Source: Fimbriiglobus ruber
GTDB taxonomy: Bacteria; Planctomycetota; Planctomycetia; Gemmatales; Gemmataceae
Direction: 5' to 3'
Length of the DNA: 64,000 bases
NCBI RefSeq assembly: GCF_002197845.1
Contig: NZ_NIDE01000017.1
Span: 542,712-606,711 of the forward strand
The translations under genes were made by a program, and so were the position numbers. This document shows, piece by piece, positions 1 through 8,438 of the stretch. Numbering within the stretch: position 1 is the stretch's first letter; every line of letters begins with the position of its first letter. The notes under the pieces were generated by a model that searched no databases, was not told where the DNA came from, and saw only the letters and a list, made by a program, of their open reading frames with translations.

Positions 1-134
1 TCGTCCTTCAGGGTGACATAAAGACCGGAGGTTGTCACCGGGCGTTCTGACACCGGACGTACTTCCCAAGTTGTATTAACACTGCTTCGTCGATTTTCCC
101 CCGGATCACCTCCGTGGGGTCGTTTCGGGGTGAT

Positions 135-914
135 ATGTTGGAAGAAACTGAACCCGACGTTCGTTTCCTACCCGCACCGATGTCACACCAGTCCGACCCG
201 CCGGCCACCGAGCCGCGAATCCATTCGACCCCGATGGCGGCCGTCAAAGAGCGCGAACGCGAGCTGGTCATCGTCGAAGGCACGACATTCAAGCTCGACC
301 GCCCGGGCGGCCACGACCTGCTCTTCGACCACCCGGCTGTCCGCGCTGCTTACGCCGCCGACTCTTACATCCCGTACTGGTCCGAGTTGTGGCCGGCGGC
401 GCGGATGCTGGCGAAAGCCATCCTCCGCGAGCCGTGGGACGAGTACCCGAAGCCGTCGGACGGCAAGCTCGAAGCGCTCGAAGTCGGCTGCGGCCTGGGC
501 CTGGCCGGGATCGCGGCGCTCAAGCGCGGGCTGCGCGTCACGTTCTCCGACATCGACCAACTCGCCGTCCGGTTCGCGACCGAGAACGCCCGCCTGAACG
601 GGTTTCGCGACTTCACCACGATGGCCATCGACCTCCGCTGCCCGCCGCCCGACGTCCGCTTCCCGGTCATCATCGGGTCGGACCTGCTTTACGAACCGCG
701 GATGGTCGACCCGGTGGTGAACTTCATCTCGACCACGCTCGCGCCGGGCGGCGTCTGCCTGATCGCCGACCCGGACCGCGAATCCGCCCGCCCCTTCCGC
801 TGGGCGATCCAAAACGCCGGGTTGACGACCGAGTGCGCCTTCGCCCGCGCCGGCGAACCCGGCGGAGAACGCACCAAAGGCACCGTCTACCGCATCACGC
901 ACTGCACCACGTAA
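135..914 (+). CDS. Class I SAM-dependent methyltransferase (METTL/Methyltransf_16-like)
   Basis: The product is predicted to transfer a methyl group from S-adenosylmethionine, probably to a protein lysine, in the cytoplasm. Motif I is visible as LEVGCGLGLAG, followed by the acidic FSDID that binds the ribose and the motif IIGSDLLYEP. The segment YIPYWSELWPAA before motif I is the usual lead-in of the METTL/ETFB-lysine-methyltransferase-like family. The substrate cannot be read from sequence. The start is uncertain: GTG 114, ATG 135, ATG 180 and ATG 234 are in frame, and the first 35-40 residues look unconserved. ATG 135 follows GGGG at a short distance. The gene is monocistronic and convergent with the oxidoreductase downstream. 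Confidence 0.8.
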   Translation: MLEETEPDVRFLPAPMSHQSDPPATEPRIHSTPMAAVKERERELVIVEGTTFKLDRPGGHDLLFDHPAVRAAYAADSYIPYWSELWPAARMLAKAILREPWDEYPKPSDGKLEALEVGCGLGLAGIAALKRGLRVTFSDIDQLAVRFATENARLNGFRDFTTMAIDLRCPPPDVRFPVIIGSDLLYEPRMVDPVVNFISTTLAPGGVCLIADPDRESARPFRWAIQNAGLTTECAFARAGEPGGERTKGTVYRITHCTT

Positions 915-920
915 AAAGAC

Positions 921-1003
921 ATTAGCCACGGATGGACACGGATCAGAACTATTCAAGAAGTTCTTTTCTGATCCGTGTTTATCCGTGTTCATCCGTGGCT
1001 AAT
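921..1003. repeat. Inverted repeat of the 'gccacggat' family
   Basis: The left arm (921-948) and right arm (961-1003) share a short-period core built on ACACGGAT and the end TTAGCCACGGATG. The left arm has two repeat units and the right arm three, so the hairpin is imperfect in length but strong. It lies between two convergent genes and may also act as a bidirectional terminator. The right arm supplies the stop codon and last residues of the oxidoreductase. A related element with a different core (ACAGAG) lies at 23919-24077. Confidence 0.8.
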
Positions 1004-2058
1004 TTTACTGTTTTTCCCGTTGCGTTCGATTCGTAGATTGCCTGGATGAGCGCCACCGCTTTTCGGCCTTCACGGCCGTCGACGGCGGGCGTGCCGTTGG
1101 TCTGGATCGCCTGGACGAAGTCGGCCAGTTGGCGCCGGTGGCCTTCGTGGCTGATCGCCTTCGGGTCGGCCGCCCCGCCGCTCGCGCCAACCTTCGCCGC
1201 GAACCGCGTCCGCACGGCCTTGTCGTCTTCCGTCTCCGGGCTGAAGTCCCACCGCAGCACGTCTTCCTGCTCGATCACGGCCGAGCCCTTGTCGCCGTGA
1301 ACTGCTATCGTCTTCGGGTACCCGGGGTGGATGCTGGTGGTCGCCTGGATGACGCCCAGCGCGCCGCTCTTGAAGCGGATGACCGCGGCGGCCGTGTCCT
1401 CGACTTCGATCTGTTCGTGCGCGAGTGTGGCGGTGAACCCGGTCACGGCTACCGCGTCGCCCATCATCCAGAGGAGCAGGTCGACGTTGTGGATCGCCTG
1501 GTTCATGAGCGCCCCGCCGCCGTCGAGCGCTTGCGTGCCCTTCCACCCGCCCTCGTCGTAATAGGCCTGGCTCCGCCACCACTTGCAGGTCGTTTCGCCG
1601 AGTGTGAGTCGGCCGAACTTGCCCGCGGCCACGGCCGCCTTGAGCGTCTGGCTGGAGTCGGCGAACCGGCTCGGGAAGATGGTGCAGAGCTTGACGCCGT
1701 GCTGGTCGCAGGCGCCGATGATCCGATCGCACCGCTCGGCGGTGATCTCCAGCGGTTTCTCGACGACGACGTGTTTCCCGGCCGCGGCCGCGATCATCGC
1801 CGGGTCGGCGTGCGCGCCGCTCGGGGTGGTGATGACGATTGCATCCACCCCTGGCGCACGCACCGCCTCCTGAACCGTGCCGAACACCGCGCAAGCCGGC
1901 GTGCCAGTCTCCTGGAGCAGTTTTTCCCCGGCCCCCGGCGTCCGACTGACGAGCGCGGCGACGCGGGCGCCGGGAATCTCCGCGATGGCTCGGGCGTGAA
2001 ATCGAGCGATCATCCCGCAGCCGACGATCGCGAAACCGAGTGGTCGAGACACGAGCAA
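979..2058 (-). CDS. Gfo/Idh/MocA family NAD(P)-dependent oxidoreductase
   Basis: The product is a cytoplasmic dehydrogenase-type enzyme acting on a sugar or cyclitol-like substrate that cannot be specified. The Rossmann fingerprint IVGCGMIARFHA is at residues 10-21, and the family motif VVEKPLEI, whose Lys sits in the active site, lies near residue 97. The C-terminal alpha/beta domain contains GGGALMNQAIHNVDLL with the catalytic-type His. Its 359 residues are the normal family length. The start ATG at 2058 precedes the Rossmann strand directly. The last seven residues, LATDEHG, and the stop lie inside the inverted repeat, so the native C-terminus was probably replaced. Planctomycetes carry many paralogues, so the substrate cannot be inferred from family alone. 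Confidence 0.9.
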   Translation of the reverse strand: MLVSRPLGFAIVGCGMIARFHARAIAEIPGARVAALVSRTPGAGEKLLQETGTPACAVFGTVQEAVRAPGVDAIVITTPSGAHADPAMIAAAAGKHVVVEKPLEITAERCDRIIGACDQHGVKLCTIFPSRFADSSQTLKAAVAAGKFGRLTLGETTCKWWRSQAYYDEGGWKGTQALDGGGALMNQAIHNVDLLLWMMGDAVAVTGFTATLAHEQIEVEDTAAAVIRFKSGALGVIQATTSIHPGYPKTIAVHGDKGSAVIEQEDVLRWDFSPETEDDKAVRTRFAAKVGASGGAADPKAISHEGHRRQLADFVQAIQTNGTPAVDGREGRKAVALIQAIYESNATGKTVKLATDEHG

Positions 2059-2226
2059 TCTCCGGCGGTGACGGTGGCGTGTGACGGAGATTGTAGGAGT
2101 GGCCGAACGGACCGCAAAAGCCGTCGAAGCAGTTCAATAGAAGCTGTTCAATACCTGCGGTCAATTCGAGGCATGTGAAGCAATCGTGGAGACGTGAGAC
2201 GACTTCGAACCCCTTATTTCCCGAGC

Positions 2227-2622
2227 CTACACGAGCCGGCGGACCACGTCCATCGGGCTGATGACGCCGACGACGACGCCCGTCCGGTCCACCACGAACA
2301 GGTGGTGGACGTTCAGGGTGATGAGTTGCTCGACCACGGAGCGGGCTGTCGTTTCCTCGCGGACCGAGAAGACGGCCGGGGTCATCACGTCGCGGACGGT
2401 GCCAGGCTCGGTCGTGATTTTGGCGTCCCGCTCCCGCGCGTGGACGAGCAGGTCGGTCTTGGTGACGACGCCGACCGGGTGGCCGGCCAGGTCGATGGCC
2501 ACGGCCGCCCCGAATCCGCGGTCGGTCAGGAACGCGGTCGCCTGCTCGACGGTCGCGACGTCGGCGATCGAATACGGCCCGGGGGTCATGAGATCCCGGG
2601 CGATCTCCGCGGTGAGTCGCAT
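2227..2622 (-). CDS. Tandem CBS-domain protein
   Basis: The product is a small cytoplasmic protein made of two CBS domains, which usually sense adenine nucleotides or metal. The first spans about residues 8-58 (DLMTPGPYSIAD to GVVTKTDLLVHA) and the second about 72-130 (DVMTPAVFSVRE to GVISPMDVVRRLV). Each opens with the characteristic D-x-MTP turn and ends with the V-x-G-h-h-S/T-x-x-D strand-helix. The start is set at ATG 2622 because GGGAG lies seven bases upstream. Two in-frame starts further up (2655, 2682) would add an unrelated basic leader. No fused effector domain is present, so the partner is unknown. Confidence 0.88.
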   Translation of the reverse strand: MRLTAEIARDLMTPGPYSIADVATVEQATAFLTDRGFGAAVAIDLAGHPVGVVTKTDLLVHARERDAKITTEPGTVRDVMTPAVFSVREETTARSVVEQLITLNVHHLFVVDRTGVVVGVISPMDVVRRLV

Positions 2623-2682
2623 CTGTTTCTCCCGGTAAACGTGTCCGAAATGCATGCGGAATCTGCGCTTGCAGGTTTGCAC

Positions 2683-2992
2683 ACACCGTTGGGGCTGTCA
2701 AGCGGGTGCTGATCCACTTTCTACGATATGTTCGGCTGCTGCGGTCGGATCATGGGCCGAAAAACCTGTCAGCAGCGGGCGCCGAAGATCCCGCGCGCCT
2801 CGCGCGGAATGTCTGATTTATCCACGCGTCACAGGTTACCCGACCGAAAGAGTCGCCAGTCGGCCTCTTCGATCCGTTCGGAACAATACGCCCGGGCGCT
2901 TGTGTCGGCCCCGCGCTCGCGGGTAGACTAGTTTCGGCACCAATGAGACGCATCACACCGGCTTGCGCCGGTCCCGATATAGGGTTACACCA
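2683..2992. other. Intergenic region, divergent promoters expected
   Basis: This 310-bp gap separates the minus-strand CBS gene from the plus-strand secreted protein. I see no coding sequence in it. It should hold the promoters of both genes. The only candidate I can name is TTGTGT (2900-2905), an 18-bp spacer and TAGACT (2924-2929), pointing to the plus-strand gene. Confidence 0.4.
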
Positions 2993-4495
2993 ATGCGGCG
3001 AATTCGCGGGGTTCTACTCGGGGCTGTCGGCGGCGTGGGATTGGCCCTGGTCGCCTCGCCCAGCGCCCCGGCCGCGCCGGACGCCGCGCCCGCGCCGACG
3101 ATCGAATCTCTGATCGATAAACTCGGTGCGGACGGGTACACCGACCGTGAGGCGGCGGCCCGGGAACTTGCCACGCGCGGGACCGCGGCGCTCGCGGCAC
3201 TCCAGCGGGCCGCCACGCACCCCGATCCCGAGACGCGGGCTCGCGCGGCTGCTATAGCCGAACGGCTCCGGCGGGCGGCCGACGCCGAAAAACTCATCGA
3301 CCCGAAACTCGTCCACCTCGACCACACGAACGTCCCCCTCGCGACCGTCGTCGCCGACCTCCGCGCGAAAACCGGCATCCCACTCGTCCTCGACGCGAAA
3401 ATCGCTAACCCTCTCCGCCCGATCACGGTCCACACCGGAGACGTCTCCGCGTGGGAGGCGGTCGAGGCCGTTCGTGCGGCCGGCGGGTTACACGAGGTAT
3501 TTCACGAAGACCTCGCGGCCATGACCCCAGCCTCGGCTGAGGAGACCCGCCGCAAGCGCGTCTCGTACGCCGGCCCGATCCAGTCGGTCGCGGCCGGCGT
3601 CGTCCCGATCATTCTGGCCGAGGGTGCCGGTCCGCCGCTGCCGGGGGCACGAACGGCCGGCGTCCGAGTTCTCGCCTTGCCGGCAGCTTTCCCGGGCAAT
3701 CGCGTCGTTCGCGGGGCCGGTCAGGTCGTCATGAACCTGGACGTGACCCCACTTCCGGGTATCCGGTGGGATGAAGTTCTCGCCGTCCGGGTGACGCGGG
3801 CCGAAGACGAAACCGGCCGCCCGGTGGTCACGTCCCACCGCGGAAGCCACGCGGCCGAGAACGAGTTTGAAGGAAACGTCTGGTTCGGCGGCGGTCGGGT
3901 CGTGTTCGGTGGGAATGTCTACTACGGCGACCCGCAACCGGCCAACCGGCCCAACCCCCGCGTCGTCCCGGTGTCGCTCAAAACGGACGACCGGGCGATC
4001 CGCTTTCTCCGGGTGTTCGAAGGAGCGGTGGTCGGGGAAATCACGCTGCCGAATCAGCCACTGGCCACGATCGAGAACCTGGCCAAGACGTCCGGGGTGG
4101 TCGCGAATCTCCCCTACGATACCCGCGTGTCGCTCGTCGATTACAAAGCCTTGCCCGACGGCCGGGTGACCATCAAAGTCCGCACCGACACGCCGAACCC
4201 CTGGCTCATGCAACGGGCCGGAATGCGGCGGGCGGTCATCTTTGGCGGCGACGAGATTCAGGCCCCCGGAACCGTGCACACCTTCAAATTCCTGGACGCG
4301 GCCGGCCGCCCGATCCCGCAACCTCTCATTCAAACCTCGTCGATGAATAACGACGGGCTGCGCCAGACGGCCGACCAGGAGTACGTCTTCCCGAAGCGGC
4401 CGGACACCGGCGCCCCAACTACTCTTGTGGCTCTCGGCAGCAAGCCCGTGACGGTCGAGATCCCGTTCCGCCTTCGCGATGTTCCCCTTCCTTAA
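2993..4495 (+). CDS. Secreted HEAT-like/STN-domain protein of unknown function
   Basis: The product has an export signal: MRRIRGVLLGAV, then a hydrophobic core and an Ala/Pro-rich cleavage region ending near residue 30. Residues about 35-95 form a HEAT-like helical pair with alternating Ala/Arg (DREAAARELATRG). Residues about 105-160 (LVHLDHTNVPLATVV to DVSAWEAVEAV) resemble a secretin-type STN fold, in which a short motif is compared against a residue basis. The remaining 340 residues are beta-rich and contain no motif I recognise. The start ATG 2993 is preferred over TTG 2963 because it begins exactly at the signal peptide. This architecture is common among planctomycete envelope proteins of unknown function. 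It is probably periplasmic. Confidence 0.7.
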   Translation: MRRIRGVLLGAVGGVGLALVASPSAPAAPDAAPAPTIESLIDKLGADGYTDREAAARELATRGTAALAALQRAATHPDPETRARAAAIAERLRRAADAEKLIDPKLVHLDHTNVPLATVVADLRAKTGIPLVLDAKIANPLRPITVHTGDVSAWEAVEAVRAAGGLHEVFHEDLAAMTPASAEETRRKRVSYAGPIQSVAAGVVPIILAEGAGPPLPGARTAGVRVLALPAAFPGNRVVRGAGQVVMNLDVTPLPGIRWDEVLAVRVTRAEDETGRPVVTSHRGSHAAENEFEGNVWFGGGRVVFGGNVYYGDPQPANRPNPRVVPVSLKTDDRAIRFLRVFEGAVVGEITLPNQPLATIENLAKTSGVVANLPYDTRVSLVDYKALPDGRVTIKVRTDTPNPWLMQRAGMRRAVIFGGDEIQAPGTVHTFKFLDAAGRPIPQPLIQTSSMNNDGLRQTADQEYVFPKRPDTGAPTTLVALGSKPVTVEIPFRLRDVPLP

Positions 4496-4945
4496 TTAAT
4501 CGAAGAGGCTTTCATTCCCGACCGCGGCATCCAGTTGTCGTAGTAGCCAACATCCCGGAACAGAACCGACGTTGGCGTCTCGAACAGATTGGTCTTCTGA
4601 CTTAAGACTAATCCCAGTGCGAATGGGAACCGCGCGCGAATGGGTTCCGCACTCGCGGCGGACCAGCGCGCGAGTTCTGGAGAGGGTTTTTGCGCTTTTT
4701 GCGCCTTAAAACGTGTTTCCCGACCGAGCATGGACAACGATACGAGTACAGATAGAGGGGTTTCCCGCCGAGCGTGGACAACGATACGAGTGCAGAAGTG
4801 GCCACCTTTCAAATCCCGTCCTGCGATCCGTGCGGAAATGGAATCACTCTTCCCCGCTCGCGTCGGTCCTAGATGGCCTCATTCCTCGCCGCGTTGAGTA
4901 TAAAGGTTCGGTGTCTCGCGTTCGTGTTCCCGCACCGCCACCGAA
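4496..4945. repeat. 450-bp gap with a degenerate 44-bp tandem duplication
   Basis: No gene is supported here. Around 4715-4800 two near-copies stand in tandem, each containing TTTCCCG, then CCGAGC and TGGACAACGATACGAGT, about 43-44 bp apart. They may be paired operator sites or simply a local duplication upstream of the UbiB-type kinase gene. Confidence 0.5.
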
Positions 4946-6628
4946 ATGCCCGATCTCACATCGATCCCCCAACTCGCGCGGAACCTGAACCGCGTCGCCG
5001 AAATCGTGGGCGTGCTGGCCAAGTACGGCCTGGCCGACTGGGTCAGCCGCCTCGACCCCGGCTTTCTCCGGCGGTGGGCCAAGAAGACGGTCCTCGTCAC
5101 GCTCACGGAACGGCGACATGAGGAGCGGGTTCGCCTCGCACTGGTCGAACTCGGGACGACGTTTATCAAACTCGGGCAGATGCTCAGCACCCGCCGCGAT
5201 TTGATCGGTCCCGAACTGGCGGACGAGTTGACCCGTCTCCAGTCGGACGTCCAGGCCGATCCGTTCGCCGTGACCCGGGCCACGATCCAACGAGAATTGA
5301 AGGGCACGCCCGAAGAATTGTTCGCGCGGTTCGACGAGATACCGCTCGCGTCCGCGTCGATCGGTCAGGCGCACCGGGCCGAACTCCGGGACGGCCGCGC
5401 GGTGGTCGTCAAAGTCCAGCACCCGGACATCGGCCCGCGGATCGACGCCGACCTGGCGATCCTGGCCGAACTGGCGGCCCTCGCCGAGGAGTACGTGAGC
5501 GACGCGCGACCGTACCGGCCGGTCGCGGTCGTCACCGAATTCCGCCGGGCCCTGGTCCGCGAACTCGACTTCCGCCGCGAACTGCGGTATCTGCAAATCT
5601 TCGCCAAGAACTTCCGCAACGACCCGACGGTCAAGTTTCCCGTGCCGGTGCCCGAACTGTCGACCGGACGGGTACTCACGATGGAGTATCTGCCCGGTAC
5701 CCCTCTCAACCGGATCGGCTCATCCCTCGCGGTCGGGAGTCTGCCCGAGGAGGTCGCCCGCCGCGGCGCGCGGGTGTTTCTGGACATGATCTTCCGCGAC
5801 GGCTTCTTCCACGCCGACCCACACCCGGGCAACGTCCTCATCCTCCCCGGCGGCGTCATCGGGCTGCTCGACGGGGGCATGGTCGGGCGCGTCGACGAGC
5901 GCCTCCGGGGGCAGATCGAGGCCGGCATGGTCGCGGTGATGACCAACGACGCCGCGGCCGTCACGGACCTGGTCATCCAGGTCGGCGAAGTACCGCCCCA
6001 ATTCGACTCGGCCGGCTTGCAAACCGAGATCGCCGAGCAGATGGCCTTTTACTGGGGCATGCCACTCGAACGCTTCAACTTGGGAACGGCACTCGACGAG
6101 ATGACCGAAGCGATTCGCCGGTATCACATTCTGCTGCCGCCGCCCGTCGCCATGCTGCTGAAGGTGCTGGTGATGCTGGAGGGAACGGCGCGCCTGTTGA
6201 ACCCGACGTTTAACCTGATCGAGGTACTTGAGCCGTACCGCCGGCAGTTCGTGCGGCGGCGGCTCTCCCCGCGCCGGCTGACGCGACGGTTCCTGACCAC
6301 AGCGCGGGACTGGGACGAGGTGATGCAGGGGATGCCGCGGATGATCCGCGACCTCATGCAATTCGCCCGTCGGCAGCATTTCGCGGTGCAGCTGCAGCAC
6401 CAGCACCTGGAACCGTCGGTCAACCGGCTGGTGTTCGGGATGATGACGAGCGCACTATTCCTCGGGTCGGCCCTGCTCTGGGCGTTCAAAGCCCCGCCCA
6501 CAGTTCACATCCCGGGCCTGGTCGACGACGTGTCCGTCTTCGGCGTCATCGGCTGTTTCTTGAGCGGCATGCTCGGCTACCGACTCTTCCGGGCGATCCA
6601 AAAATCGGGCAAACTGGAAGACCAGTGA
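4946..6628 (+). CDS. ABC1/AarF/UbiB-family atypical kinase
   Basis: Members of this family are protein-kinase-like ATPases tied to ubiquinone or isoprenoid lipid metabolism at the membrane. Visible motifs are the family KxGQ segment (FIKLGQMLSTRRDLI), the Ala-rich nucleotide loop ASASIGQAHRA with the following VVVKVQHP lysine, the catalytic loop HADPHPGNVL and the metal-binding DGGMVG. Two hydrophobic segments at about residues 495-515 and 530-550 anchor the C-terminus, as in UbiB. The length of 560 residues is typical. No Shine-Dalgarno sequence is evident before ATG 4946, but the N-terminus aligns with family expectations. No ubiquinone or menaquinone genes neighbour it. Confidence 0.9.
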   Translation: MPDLTSIPQLARNLNRVAEIVGVLAKYGLADWVSRLDPGFLRRWAKKTVLVTLTERRHEERVRLALVELGTTFIKLGQMLSTRRDLIGPELADELTRLQSDVQADPFAVTRATIQRELKGTPEELFARFDEIPLASASIGQAHRAELRDGRAVVVKVQHPDIGPRIDADLAILAELAALAEEYVSDARPYRPVAVVTEFRRALVRELDFRRELRYLQIFAKNFRNDPTVKFPVPVPELSTGRVLTMEYLPGTPLNRIGSSLAVGSLPEEVARRGARVFLDMIFRDGFFHADPHPGNVLILPGGVIGLLDGGMVGRVDERLRGQIEAGMVAVMTNDAAAVTDLVIQVGEVPPQFDSAGLQTEIAEQMAFYWGMPLERFNLGTALDEMTEAIRRYHILLPPPVAMLLKVLVMLEGTARLLNPTFNLIEVLEPYRRQFVRRRLSPRRLTRRFLTTARDWDEVMQGMPRMIRDLMQFARRQHFAVQLQHQHLEPSVNRLVFGMMTSALFLGSALLWAFKAPPTVHIPGLVDDVSVFGVIGCFLSGMLGYRLFRAIQKSGKLEDQ

Positions 6629-6689
6629 ACCCGTGTCAATGCAAGACACGATCACTCAAATATCGAGACTTTCATTTTCCGCCTTCGGG

Positions 6690-6884
6690 TCACTCGTCCT
6701 TCGCTGCCTTCGATGGCACGATGACGGCGGCCGGGGGAACCTTCGGCTGAGCGGCCGGGAGCGCTGGCGCGGTCGGCGACGCTGGTGCGGCCCCCGTCGC
6801 TTGTGGCTTCTGGAAATACACCACCGCGATCACGACCACCGCGGCTACGCCGGCCAACAGACCGAGCTTCGCGTCATTCGGCAC
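6690..6884 (-). CDS. Small single-pass membrane protein
   Basis: This 64-residue product has one transmembrane helix (LGLLAGVAAVVVIAVVYF, about residues 7-24) followed by a Pro/Ala/Lys-rich tail that would be extracytoplasmic or cytoplasmic depending on orientation. Translation starts at GTG, with a run of seven G about six bases upstream, which supports a real gene. It sits tail-to-tail with the UbiB-type kinase. No function is known. Confidence 0.6.
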   Translation of the reverse strand: MPNDAKLGLLAGVAAVVVIAVVYFQKPQATGAAPASPTAPALPAAQPKVPPAAVIVPSKAAKDE

Positions 6885-7005
6885 GTTTCGCCCCCCCGAG
6901 TTCGTCTACATGGTGTCTGGCACCGAGACGCGGGCGGGGCGAAGAAACTTGATCACTTCGGGTAGAAATTCTTCGGCCGCGCGCCGGCCGGTCGGCGCGG
7001 CACGC

Positions 7006-8217
7006 TCAGCCGGCGCGGGAGGCGGAATCCGGAGATCGCGCACGCCCGTCACACCACGCACGGGCGCCCGTCGCGACCGCCGCCCCGATCAGCGCGACCG
7101 CGGCCACGACGGCCGGGAAGACGTACCGGTTGCCCCGCGGGGAACCGCCGTACCAGCCGTCGTAACTGGCAAAGAGGGCCAGGTTCAACAGGATGACCAG
7201 GCACGCCGCGACGACCCAACTTCGGCCGCCGGGCGGAACGACTCGCGGGGCGAGGAGAACGCCCGCCGCAACAGGCCACAAGAACCAGAGGGGCGCGGTC
7301 GGCCAGAGACCGACGCCCGGATCAAAAAGGATGTTGAGCAGACCTTGCAGCGGTGGTTCGGTAAACCGGGACGCATGACCGGCCAAGCCGACTTGTCCGT
7401 TGACCACGAAAAGCTGCCGCTCGTACCCCGTGACCCACGGCGCGCCGAACAGCCACCAGTTGAACAGCACCCCGGGCACGAGGCCGACCAGGCCGCCCGC
7501 CGCGAACCGGACCATCGCCGCGATCCTGGCCCGCTCGGCCGCACCCCAGACGACGACCGGCACGGGCAACACCAGGACGGCGACGTACAGCTTGGAACTG
7601 ACCGCCAGCCCGGCGAGCGTGCCGGCGAGCAACGGTCGCCGGTCGCGGGCCGCGACGAGGCTGCCGATTAGCAGCGCGCACAGGAACAAGTCCGGGGAGA
7701 AGTTGAACACGAAGTCATGAAGCGGTGTGGTCAGGAAACCGACCAACACGACGAGTCGAGCCAGTAGCGTGCCACCGGCTAACTGGGCGACCCCGTCGAG
7801 CAGGAGGGTCATAACGACGAGGTTAAAGACCAGTAACCCCGGCAATCCCATAACGGCGTAAAACGGCAGCGCGGCCGCGGGGAGTACGGGCGATTGCTTG
7901 AGGGTGAGTCGACCGTCGGCCGAGAGCCCGAATTCGCCGGCGAGCGGTCCCTCTAACTCCGGCAGCACTTCCGCTATCGTCGCCCGACCGGGGAAGTTCT
8001 GGTTGAGCAGGTCGAGATCCCTGTCCCGCCAGAGCGAGTCCGCCGCGGCCGCGTAATAAGCGGAATCGCCGTATAAGTATCCGTCCGGCTCGAAGACCGC
8101 GCGGCCGACCAGCCGGTCACGCGGCGCGGCAGCGAGATGCGTGACGACGATCCCGACTTGAATGGCAATGACCAACGCAAGGAACGCCGGTCGGCCGAGC
8201 CAGTGCCGCGGGGTCAT
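7006..8217 (-). CDS. Polytopic membrane protein, GT-C glycosyltransferase-like
   Basis: The 403-residue product has about nine hydrophobic segments. The first extracytoplasmic loop contains the acidic GDSAYYAAAADSL segment and further on RATIAEVLPEL. GT-C glycosyltransferases of the ArnT/PMT type place their catalytic acidic residues in this loop, so transfer of a sugar from a lipid carrier is plausible. Identity is too weak to name a substrate. The start is placed at ATG 8217, immediately before the first transmembrane helix; upstream in-frame codons encode an Arg-rich leader unlike a real N-terminus. It is divergent from the DcuC gene with about 220 bp between starts. A related large membrane protein is at 45354-47018. 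Confidence 0.65.
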   Translation of the reverse strand: MTPRHWLGRPAFLALVIAIQVGIVVTHLAAAPRDRLVGRAVFEPDGYLYGDSAYYAAAADSLWRDRDLDLLNQNFPGRATIAEVLPELEGPLAGEFGLSADGRLTLKQSPVLPAAALPFYAVMGLPGLLVFNLVVMTLLLDGVAQLAGGTLLARLVVLVGFLTTPLHDFVFNFSPDLFLCALLIGSLVAARDRRPLLAGTLAGLAVSSKLYVAVLVLPVPVVVWGAAERARIAAMVRFAAGGLVGLVPGVLFNWWLFGAPWVTGYERQLFVVNGQVGLAGHASRFTEPPLQGLLNILFDPGVGLWPTAPLWFLWPVAAGVLLAPRVVPPGGRSWVVAACLVILLNLALFASYDGWYGGSPRGNRYVFPAVVAAVALIGAAVATGARAWCDGRARSPDSASRAG

Positions 8218-8438
8218 GACGGGATTGGAACCTGGGGTGTGGACGATTCGGCGCAACTCAGCCGTAAAAAACCTCACCGGCACGGCCGGCGCTTCGCGAC
8301 CGGGAAGTTTAGCACATCTCGCGGCCCGCGCTTGCGGAGTCGGCGCCCGGAACCGACAATCGCCGGACACCGGGCGGCGGTGCCTCGCGGACCGAGAGCC
8401 CGACTTGCGCATCGAACCATCGACAGTCTGGGGCGGTA

